A stretch of 5,236 nucleotides of DNA from Gemmatimonadaceae bacterium. GTDB lineage: Bacteria; Gemmatimonadota; Gemmatimonadetes; Gemmatimonadales; Gemmatimonadaceae. A program made the translations under genes and the position numbers. This document shows positions 1 to 5,236 of the stretch, piece after piece. The notes under the pieces are model-generated. The model had not been told where the DNA came from. It was given only the letters and a program-made list of their open reading frames with translations, and ran no database searches. How positions within the stretch are numbered: the stretch's first letter is position 1; each line of letters begins with the position of its first letter. The stretch covers positions 1-5,236 of the forward strand of contig JACMOE010000769.1 in the NCBI GenBank assembly GCA_014378185.1, in the 5' to 3' direction.

Positions 1-31
1 CGTCCTTGAATCAAGACAACGGGGGTTTGAT

Positions 32-55
32 CCTCCGCGTACCTCCGCGTACCTC
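32..55. repeat. Short tandem repeat, 10-bp unit, 2.4 copies
   Basis: The unit CCTCCGCGTA occurs at 32-41 and 42-51 without mismatch, followed by a partial CCTC at 52-55. It lies 38 bases beyond the transporter stop, outside any supported gene. It may be a replication-slippage duplication; no function can be assigned. The rest of 1-92 holds no supported gene, and I saw no clear terminator for the transporter. Confidence 0.6.
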
Positions 56-92
56 AGTGGTCAAAGACTTTACAGGGCGCCTGACACAAGCA

Positions 93-1514
93 CTACCGCC
101 CTATATCCACCGCAATACTCCGCCACTTGCCCTGGTTGAACCGCAGCACACTCAACGCGCAGCGCGTCGCATGGCCGGTGAGGATCGCCACCCATATGTG
201 AATGGGCTGCAGCGTGGACACTTCACGAATCACGAAGCAGATACTCAACGGCACCAGCACCTGCGAGATCACGGAAATGTACAGCGGACTCTTGGTATCG
301 CCCGTGCCCTGCAAGCCGCCGGTGTAGCTCAGCGCCACGGTGATGAACAACCCGGACACGCTCAGCACGCGCAGCAACTGCGTCCCGATCTCCACCACCA
401 CCGGCTCGTTCATGCCGAAAATCGCCAGCAGTTGCCGAGGCAGGAAGAAATAGAAGATGCCGAGAAAGGCCGCGCCGACGAGTCCGATTCGAGCCGCCAT
501 GTGCACCCCCGCCACCGCACGCTCCGGCTTTCCAGCACCCAGGTTCTGCCCAGCCACCGCGGCCGCCGCGCCCATCAACCCCACCGACGTCCACGTCACG
601 AACGAGAACAGCTGCGAGTACGACACCGCGAATGCCGCCTGCGCCGCTGCACTCTGTGCCAGCGACCCGACGAACGACAACATGAACACGCCGCCGATGT
701 TCATCGCGATACCCTGGATGCCCGTGGGCAACCCATAGCGAAAAAGTGACCGGATGATCGACCAATCCGGTCCATAGCTGCCACCGCGGGGAAACGACAC
801 CACCCACCCGCCGGTCATCAGCTTGTACAGCGAGTAGACCGCCACGAGCCCCGCCGCCAGGCACGTCCCCATGGCGGCGCCCTTCGTGCCGAACGCGGGG
901 ATGGGCCCCAGCCCACGGATCAATACCACGTTGAACGCGATGTTCAACACCGTCATCGTGATGCCGAGCGCCATCGGCGTCCTGGCATCACCCGCCGAGC
1001 GGGGCGCGCCGCTCAACATGAAGAACACCATCATCCCGCTGCTGAACAGGAACATGATCCGCAGGAACGGCAGCGCCTCGGCCTTCACCAGCGGCGCGGC
1101 ATTCACGAAATCCAGCAGCCACGGCGACGCGAAATACCCGACGGGCGCCATGATGAGCAGCGAGATCCCGATGGCGGTGAGGAACGCCTGGTACACGGTG
1201 CGATCGACCTTCTCCTCGTCACCCGCGCCCACGAATCGCGACACCATCACGGCCATGCCCGTGAAGAGCGACGTGATGAACACGATGACCACGATGAAGA
1301 TCTGCCACGAGACACCGATGGCCGCATTCCCGCGGAAGCCGACGAAGTGCCCCACCATCACGTGATCGACGATGCCCTGCAACCCGCCGATGATGTTGGT
1401 GAGCATCGTGGGCCAGGCGATGTTCCACACAGCGCGCGATAACGGACCGTCCACGATCGAGCGATCGTAGCGACGCCGTTCCGGCGCCGCGGCCACCTGC
1501 GCAGATGCTGTCAC
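93..1514 (-). CDS. MATE family multidrug/toxin efflux transporter
   Basis: This is an inner-membrane secondary transporter of the MATE family (MatE domain, Pfam PF01554), whose members export cationic drugs, toxins or metabolites in exchange for Na+ or H+. The product has 473 residues, close to the family norm of about 450, and shows the two-lobe plan. Lobe 1 has WPTMLTNIIGGLQGIVDHVM (34-53) with Asp50 near the usual VDxxxVG position, MVSRFVGAGDEEKV (90-103), GDARTPM (175-181), and GLGPIPAFGTKGAAMGT (201-217). Lobe 2 repeats the pattern with GLPTGIQGIAMNIGG (261-275), GQNLGAGKPERA (322-333) and GGLQGTGDTKSP (399-410). Many long hydrophobic segments are consistent with 12 TM helices. The stop is TAG at 95-93. 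The start is uncertain: GTG at 1514 is chosen; GTG at 1496 would give 467 residues. Neither has a clear Shine-Dalgarno. The reading frame stays open far upstream (to 2756), but that part is antisense to the barrel gene. Family call is secure; substrate and ion coupling are unknown. Confidence 0.95.
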   Translation of the reverse strand: MTASAQVAAAPERRRYDRSIVDGPLSRAVWNIAWPTMLTNIIGGLQGIVDHVMVGHFVGFRGNAAIGVSWQIFIVVIVFITSLFTGMAVMVSRFVGAGDEEKVDRTVYQAFLTAIGISLLIMAPVGYFASPWLLDFVNAAPLVKAEALPFLRIMFLFSSGMMVFFMLSGAPRSAGDARTPMALGITMTVLNIAFNVVLIRGLGPIPAFGTKGAAMGTCLAAGLVAVYSLYKLMTGGWVVSFPRGGSYGPDWSIIRSLFRYGLPTGIQGIAMNIGGVFMLSFVGSLAQSAAAQAAFAVSYSQLFSFVTWTSVGLMGAAAAVAGQNLGAGKPERAVAGVHMAARIGLVGAAFLGIFYFFLPRQLLAIFGMNEPVVVEIGTQLLRVLSVSGLFITVALSYTGGLQGTGDTKSPLYISVISQVLVPLSICFVIREVSTLQPIHIWVAILTGHATRCALSVLRFNQGKWRSIAVDIGR

Positions 1515-1694
1515 TGCGCACCGCGCAGGCTGTTCGACGACGGAAGCATGGGTCTCGAAATCTCGGGGGATCGCAGGCAGGACAGCGAAGTTCGCCGCGC
1601 ACCCGGTAGCACGCAAGCGACACGCGCTCCGAAGAAACTTTCCGCGCGTGGTCGCGTACCAAGGGAAGCAACTCCCTCCTTCAGGCCGTCCGGT
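1515..1694. promoter_or_regulatory. Divergent intergenic region between MATE transporter and barrel protein genes
   Basis: This 180-bp stretch separates two genes transcribed away from each other, so it should contain both promoters. I could not pick convincing -35/-10 boxes on either strand. It holds the inverted repeat at 1621-1650 and a weak 5-bp dyad (AGGGA at 1662-1666, TCCCT at 1673-1677). The barrel frame stays open through 1548-1694, so a longer N-terminus starting here cannot be fully excluded. Confidence 0.5.
1621..1650. promoter_or_regulatory. Candidate operator: inverted repeat with 7-bp arms
   Basis: CACGCGC (1621-1627) is an exact reverse complement of GCGCGTG (1644-1650), separated by 16 bases. 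The spacer contains a small AT-richer palindrome, GAAACTTTC (1634-1642), which is notable in this GC-rich DNA. The site lies 45 bases before the barrel ATG and about 107 bases before the transporter GTG, where a shared regulator could bind. Arms this short arise by chance in GC-rich sequence, so this is only a candidate. Confidence 0.22.
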
Positions 1695-4043
1695 ATGCTC
1701 ATTCCTCTCGTCGTCGCACTTCTGCAAGCCACGCCGCTGCCGACGCAGTCGGCGCCTGCAGCGGCGGTCGCAGCGCCCGCGCTGGACTCCACCACCGGCC
1801 GCCGCCGAGCCAAGAAGGCCCCGAAGCGCTTGGCCGTCACCGCGGAGCATCTCGCGACGGCCTTCAAGGACGCCCCTGCCCGCGAGTTGCTGCTGCTCGC
1901 GCGCGCGGCGCGCACGCGGCAGGACTCGGCGCTGCAGGCCTACGACGCCACCACATACCAGCGTATCTCCGCGGGCCTGGGCTTCACCAAGTTCGGGCGT
2001 GATCGCCTCGCCTTCCGGAGCGAACAGTCCACACACGTGCGCTGGCGCCGAGGCGTCGGCGCGTACGTGGAAATCACGGGGTCGCGCGCCGTGGCCCCCG
2101 TGGGTGGAAATCACAACACCGTGCGGATGGAAGGGAGCTTCTCCCCCATTCCATACTATCCCGGCAGCGAAACACTGTGGATCGGCTCGAGCGCCAGCAA
2201 CCAGGCCGTGGACGAGGACCAGGGCATCGTCCACCCGCTCGCCGAAGGCTCGGAAGCCTTCTACACCTACGCCACTGGCGACTCGGCCACCTTCCGCCTG
2301 CCCGACGGAAAAGCCACCCGCCTGCGGGAACTGCAGGTTCGTCCGCGCACGCCGAAATGGAATCTCGCCGTCGGCTCCCTGTGGTTCGACCTGTCGGGCG
2401 GCCAGCTCGTGCGTGCCGCGTACCGCATGAGCGTGCCGATGGACATCAAGGCCATCGCCGAGGAGGACGACTCCTCGTCGTTCAAGGATGTGCCGGCGCT
2501 CATCAAGCCCATGCTCTTTCCGATGACCGCCTCCGTAAGCGCCATTGGCGTGGAATACGGCCTGTATCAGGGCCGTTTCTGGTTGCCTCGCCTGCAGGTG
2601 CTGGAGGGCGGCGCGAACATGAGCTTCATGCGCGTGCCGTTCAAGCTCGAGCAGAAGTTCAAGTACGATCAGGTCAACGGCACCGACAAGCTTCCACCCA
2701 TCGTTGTGCCGGCGGATTCCGGGCGGCGTGATGCAGGTAGAGAAGTGGCCATCCACACTGGCCCAAGTGGCACTCCCTCAGCGCGTACCGACTCCGCTTC
2801 CGTCCGTCGGACGCAACGGTCCGCGCGCCGCAAGGCCGAGTGTGACAGCACGGGCTTCGTCACCACCACGCGGCAATCCGAGCGCAACCCCAATCCGGTG
2901 AAGGTGCGCGTTACCTGCGACTCGCTTGCCCTCGCCAACTCACCCGACCTGCCCGCCTCGATCTTCGACAAGGGCGACGAAGCATTCAGCAGCGAAGAGA
3001 TGGATGTACTGGTGGCGCAGGCCCTGTCGATGGGCGCGCAGCCCGGCTTTTCGCCACAGCCCCCGACAACCGGATTCCAGAACCTTCGCTACAACCGCGT
3101 CGAAGGACTCTCCGTGGGCGCTCGAGTAGACCAGACACTCGGCGCGGGATATTCAGTGCACGCAAACGCTCGCATCGGGGTTGCCGACCGCGAGCCAAAC
3201 GCCGAGATCACTGCATCGCGCAGCGACTTGAAGAACACGCTGTCGGTCACGGCTTACAACCGGCTCGTGTCCGCCAGCGACTGGGGCAACCCCCTCAGTC
3301 TTGGCAGCTCCATCTCCGCGTTCCTCTTCGGGCGCGATGAAGGGTTCTACTATCGTGCGAGCGGCCTCGAAATCGGCTCGTCGCCGGACGAGCCTCGCGG
3401 CAGTTCCCTCACCTGGTCCCTCTTCGCGGAGCAGGAGCGCACCGCGCGGCAAGGCACCACGCTCTCGCTGGCCCGGGTGCTGCACGGTTCGGAATTCGAG
3501 CCCAACCTGGCAGCCCATCGCGCGATGTACGGCGGCGCGCGTACCCGCTACACCGCCACCTACGGACTGGACCCGCAGGGCTTTCGACTCTTCTCGGATG
3601 GCCGCCTGGAGGCGGCGTACGCTGACACGGGCGCGTACGGTCGCGCCGCTTTCGACGTTACCGCCTCGCATGGCATCGGGAACGGCGCGGCGGCGCTCAC
3701 CCTCAGCGCCGGAAGCTCCGTGGGCTTCCTGCCCGCGCAACGCAACTGGTACCTCGGCGGCAGCCAGACGGTGCGGGGCCAGCGTCCCGGCCGCGAGGTG
3801 GGTGATGCGTTCTGGCTCGCTCGGGCCGAGGTGGCGCACGGGGTGGGCGTGATCCGGCCGGTGGTGTTTGCCGACCTGGGTTGGGCGGGCGACCGGCGCA
3901 ACTGGCGGTCGATCGGGTTGCCATTGTCCGGCGTTGGAGCTGGCACGTCCATCCTGGATGGGCTCGTCCGCTTCGACGTGGCGCGGGGCATCAATCCTGA
4001 GCGGCAATGGCGCGTAGACACCTATATCGAGGCCCGGTTCTGA
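1695..4043 (+). CDS. Exported outer-membrane beta-barrel protein, Omp85/surface-antigen-like C-terminus with DUF5686-like N-terminus
   Basis: The predicted product has 782 residues and probably sits in the outer membrane. It opens with a signal-peptide-like hydrophobic stretch (LIPLVVALLQ, 2-11) and an Ala/Pro-rich tail. A soluble region follows (about 45-340); the piece around QDSALQAYDATTYQRI (76-91) resembles the start of DUF5686-type proteins. Next come a low-complexity Arg/Ser/Thr linker (about 341-383) and a Cys pair (383, 408). The segment LRYNRVEGLSVGAR (464-477) resembles the lead-in to the barrel in such proteins. The final 300 or so residues alternate polar and hydrophobic positions. 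They contain VRGQRPG (693-699), like the Omp85 VRG(F/Y) motif, and FADLG (725-729), like the FxDxG motif, and end in YIEARF with a terminal Phe typical of outer-membrane proteins. The start at 1695 was chosen for the signal peptide, although its n-region lacks Lys/Arg. The only other in-frame ATG, at 1548, adds 49 Arg-rich residues. No Shine-Dalgarno is seen. Localisation is fairly sure; function (transport, assembly or adhesion) is not known. Confidence 0.87.
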   Translation: MLIPLVVALLQATPLPTQSAPAAAVAAPALDSTTGRRRAKKAPKRLAVTAEHLATAFKDAPARELLLLARAARTRQDSALQAYDATTYQRISAGLGFTKFGRDRLAFRSEQSTHVRWRRGVGAYVEITGSRAVAPVGGNHNTVRMEGSFSPIPYYPGSETLWIGSSASNQAVDEDQGIVHPLAEGSEAFYTYATGDSATFRLPDGKATRLRELQVRPRTPKWNLAVGSLWFDLSGGQLVRAAYRMSVPMDIKAIAEEDDSSSFKDVPALIKPMLFPMTASVSAIGVEYGLYQGRFWLPRLQVLEGGANMSFMRVPFKLEQKFKYDQVNGTDKLPPIVVPADSGRRDAGREVAIHTGPSGTPSARTDSASVRRTQRSARRKAECDSTGFVTTTRQSERNPNPVKVRVTCDSLALANSPDLPASIFDKGDEAFSSEEMDVLVAQALSMGAQPGFSPQPPTTGFQNLRYNRVEGLSVGARVDQTLGAGYSVHANARIGVADREPNAEITASRSDLKNTLSVTAYNRLVSASDWGNPLSLGSSISAFLFGRDEGFYYRASGLEIGSSPDEPRGSSLTWSLFAEQERTARQGTTLSLARVLHGSEFEPNLAAHRAMYGGARTRYTATYGLDPQGFRLFSDGRLEAAYADTGAYGRAAFDVTASHGIGNGAAALTLSAGSSVGFLPAQRNWYLGGSQTVRGQRPGREVGDAFWLARAEVAHGVGVIRPVVFADLGWAGDRRNWRSIGLPLSGVGAGTSILDGLVRFDVARGINPERQWRVDTYIEARF

Positions 4044-4068
4044 GGTAGTTTGTCCCAGCGTGCTGCTT

Positions 4069-4110
4069 GTCGTCCGGAGCAGGCAGACCCTCCGCTTCGC
4101 TCAGCACGAC
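4069..4110. repeat. REP-like imperfect inverted repeat (GTCATCCTGAGCGAAGC type)
   Basis: The left arm GTCGTCCGGAGC (4069-4080) and the right arm GCTCAGCACGAC (4099-4110) are reverse complements at 10 of 12 positions. A nested exact pair CGGAG/CTCCG lies at 4075-4079 and 4090-4094. An alternative 7-bp pairing, CGTGCTG (4059-4065) with CAGCACG (4102-4108), is also possible. The right end CTTCGCTCAGCACGAC closely resembles CTTCGCTCAGGATGAC, a short intergenic repeat I recall as widespread in several bacterial phyla. The intergenic position right after a stop codon fits such elements. The match is from memory, not a search. Confidence 0.5.
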
Positions 4111-4111
4111 T

Positions 4112-4138
4112 GCGCCCCGGTTCCCACGAACGGGGCGC
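4112..4138 (+). terminator. Rho-independent-type terminator after the barrel gene
   Basis: GCGCCCC (4112-4118) pairs with GGGGCGC (4132-4138). After a single bulged G at 4119, GTTC (4120-4123) pairs with GAAC (4128-4131) around a CCAC loop. This makes an 11-bp GC-rich stem with one bulge. It is followed on the plus strand by the modest pyrimidine/T stretch TTCTCTT (4139-4145). It lies 68 bases after the barrel stop and 84 bases before the ATP-grasp ATG, so it should separate the two transcripts. No T run follows on the minus strand. Confidence 0.7.
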
Positions 4139-4222
4139 TTCTCTTGCCGGAACCTCTGGACTCGCACGCGGATAGGGAAAGTGGTCCCACACCACCCAGT
4201 TCTTCACCCCGGCCTGCCGAAC

Positions 4223-5194
4223 ATGAAACCCATCGCCGTCTACCACGAGCATCCCGACTGGTTCAAGCCGCTGTTCACGGAACTGGAGCGCAGGGGCCTG
4301 CCCTATGTTCGCCTCGATGCCGCGGCACACCGGTTCGATCCCTCGGAACGTGCATCGTCGTTCTCGCTGGTGGTCAATCGGGCGAGCCCGTCGGCATACC
4401 TGCGCGGACACGGTGGCTCCACGTTCCACACGCTGCACTGGCTGCGGCACCTGGAGCGCATCGGCGTGCCGGTGGTGAATGGCAGCAAGGTGTACGGTTA
4501 CGAGCTGTCCAAGGCACCGCAGCTGGATGCGCTCGCGGAAATGGGCCTGCCCTTTCCGCGCTCGGTGGTGATCAACGACGCGTCGCTCGCCGTGTCTGCC
4601 GCGAAGGACCTGCGGTACCCGGTGCTGGTGAAGGCGAACATCGGCGGCAGCGGCGCGGGCATCACGCGCTACGACACGGCCGAGGCGCTCGAGGGTGCGG
4701 TCGCTCGGGGTGAGGTGGCGCTGGGCATCGACGGCGTGTCGCTCGTGCAGGAGTCCGCGCCCATGCGCGACGGACACATCACGCGCGTGGAAACGCTCAA
4801 CGGCAAGTACCTCTACGCCATCAACGTCTATCCGGCCACGGGTTCGTTCGACCTCTGCCCGGCCGATGCCTGCCAGACCACGACGGGCGTGGAACTCGTC
4901 GGTGCGGCGTGCGCGGTGGACGCGGTGAAAAGTGGCCTGCGCGTGGAAGGCTACACGCCGCCCGCCCACATCATCGAGGAAGTCGAGCGCATCTCGCAGT
5001 TCACCGGCCTCGACATCGGCGGTATCGAGTATCTCGTGGACGATCGCGACGGCAAGCACTACTACTACGACGTGAACGCCCTCTCCAACTTCGTCGCCGA
5101 TGCGCCGAACGTGGTGGGCTTCAATCCGTGGACGAACTTCGTGGACTACATCGAAGAGCGGATTGCCGCCGCTGCGGTGCGGGTGACGGCGTGA
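4223..5194 (+). CDS. RimK-like ATP-grasp carboxylate-amine ligase, substrate unknown
   Basis: ATP-grasp enzymes activate a carboxylate as an acyl-phosphate and join it to an amine or thiol. This 323-residue cytoplasmic protein has a pre-ATP-grasp domain (1-95, with VVNRASPSAYLRG at 50-62). It then has Lys98 in ELSKAPQL and the core PVLVKANIGGSGAGI (133-147) with Lys138 and a Gly-rich loop. LVQESAP (174-180) carries a likely adenine-contacting Glu177, and GHITRVETLNGKYLYA (184-199) has Arg188. The metal site is GGIEYLVDD (266-274) with Glu269 and YYYDVNALSNF (280-290) with Asp283 and Asn285. All expected catalytic positions look intact. A CPADAC segment (212-217) is unusual. The ATG at 4223 begins MKPIAVYHEHPDW, a normal first beta strand; the frame is open to 4067, but that part overlaps the terminator and looks non-coding. 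No Shine-Dalgarno is visible. The stop overlaps the next gene's GTG. Family call is strong; peptide, amino-acid or cofactor ligation cannot be told apart from sequence alone. Confidence 0.92.
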   Translation: MKPIAVYHEHPDWFKPLFTELERRGLPYVRLDAAAHRFDPSERASSFSLVVNRASPSAYLRGHGGSTFHTLHWLRHLERIGVPVVNGSKVYGYELSKAPQLDALAEMGLPFPRSVVINDASLAVSAAKDLRYPVLVKANIGGSGAGITRYDTAEALEGAVARGEVALGIDGVSLVQESAPMRDGHITRVETLNGKYLYAINVYPATGSFDLCPADACQTTTGVELVGAACAVDAVKSGLRVEGYTPPAHIIEEVERISQFTGLDIGGIEYLVDDRDGKHYYYDVNALSNFVADAPNVVGFNPWTNFVDYIEERIAAAAVRVTA

Positions 5195-5236
5195 GCGTCG
5201 CGGTCGCACCGGAGGCGTCGTCAGCCAGCACGGGCA
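5191..5236 (+). CDS. 5' end of an unidentified gene overlapping the ATP-grasp stop (partial)
   Basis: A reading frame starts at GTG 5191 and runs open to the window edge, encoding MSVAVAPEASSASTG. It overlaps the ATP-grasp TGA stop in a GTGA arrangement, which is typical of translationally coupled genes in one operon. Fifteen residues are too few to assign a family. The Ala/Ser-rich start could be a disordered N-terminus. The evidence is the overlap geometry and the lack of any other intergenic space; a later start beyond the window is possible. Confidence 0.5.
   Translation, partial: MSVAVAPEASSASTG

Noticed and set aside
73..83. Small hairpin CAGG-GCG-CCTG after the transporter stop as its terminator
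   Set aside because: Only a 4-bp stem and no T run on the minus strand.
6..749. 247-codon plus-strand open frame at the left edge
   Set aside because: Arg/His/Gln-rich translation antisense to conserved MATE transporter helices; no domain visible.
1548..1694. N-terminal extension of the barrel protein from the ATG at 1548
   Set aside because: It would put 49 Arg-rich residues ahead of the signal-peptide-like core and use most of the divergent promoter region; kept only as an alternative start.
1515..2756. Minus-strand reading frame extending the MATE gene upstream to a total of 887 codons
   Set aside because: The extra residues are His/Arg/Gly-rich, show no MATE homology and lie antisense to the well-supported barrel gene; a GC-rich open-frame artefact.
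3153..4007. 284-codon minus-strand open frame
   Set aside because: Low-complexity Arg/Ala/Pro composition opposite the barrel domain; typical shadow of GC-rich coding DNA.
4144..4176. Possible sigma70 promoter (TTGCCG ... GATAGG) before the ATP-grasp gene
   Set aside because: The spacing between the boxes is about 21 bases, and the -10 box is poor, so the pair is not supportable.
4022..5209. 395-codon minus-strand open frame opposite the ATP-grasp gene
   Set aside because: The translation is rich in Arg, His and Val with no recognisable domain, while the plus strand encodes an intact ATP-grasp enzyme and crosses a terminator.

Overview
This is a GC-rich bacterial window with four protein-coding genes or gene fragments. 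There is no CRISPR array, tRNA, rRNA, transposase or phage gene. An outer-membrane beta-barrel protein shows the organism is diderm. Its domain plan (an N-terminal region resembling the DUF5686 type, an NRVEGL-like lead-in, then an Omp85-like barrel), the GC-rich codon use and the absence of Shine-Dalgarno sequences would fit Gemmatimonadota or a similar lineage. That placement is an impression from style and was not checked by a search.

Layout: positions 1-92 lie downstream of the first gene and hold only a short tandem repeat. On the minus strand, 1514-93 encodes a complete MATE-family multidrug/toxin efflux transporter. A 180-bp divergent intergenic region (1515-1694) must carry the start signals of both the transporter and the plus-strand gene at 1695-4043. 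That gene encodes a 782-residue exported protein with a C-terminal Omp85/surface-antigen-like barrel. The 179-bp gap after it (4044-4222) holds a degenerate REP-like inverted repeat (4069-4110) and a rho-independent-type terminator (4112-4138). A new plus-strand unit then begins: a 323-residue RimK-like ATP-grasp enzyme (4223-5194). Its stop codon overlaps the GTG start of a further gene (5191 onward), which is cut off by the window edge.

How the genes relate: the transporter and the barrel protein are divergent and could share a control region, but nothing shows a shared function. The terminator separates the barrel gene from the ATP-grasp unit. The four-base overlap makes the ATP-grasp enzyme and the truncated gene a likely translationally coupled pair. 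The least explained parts are the ATP-grasp enzyme with its unknown substrate and partner, and the barrel protein with its altered VRG motif. I found no convincing evidence of a wholly new system in this window alone.
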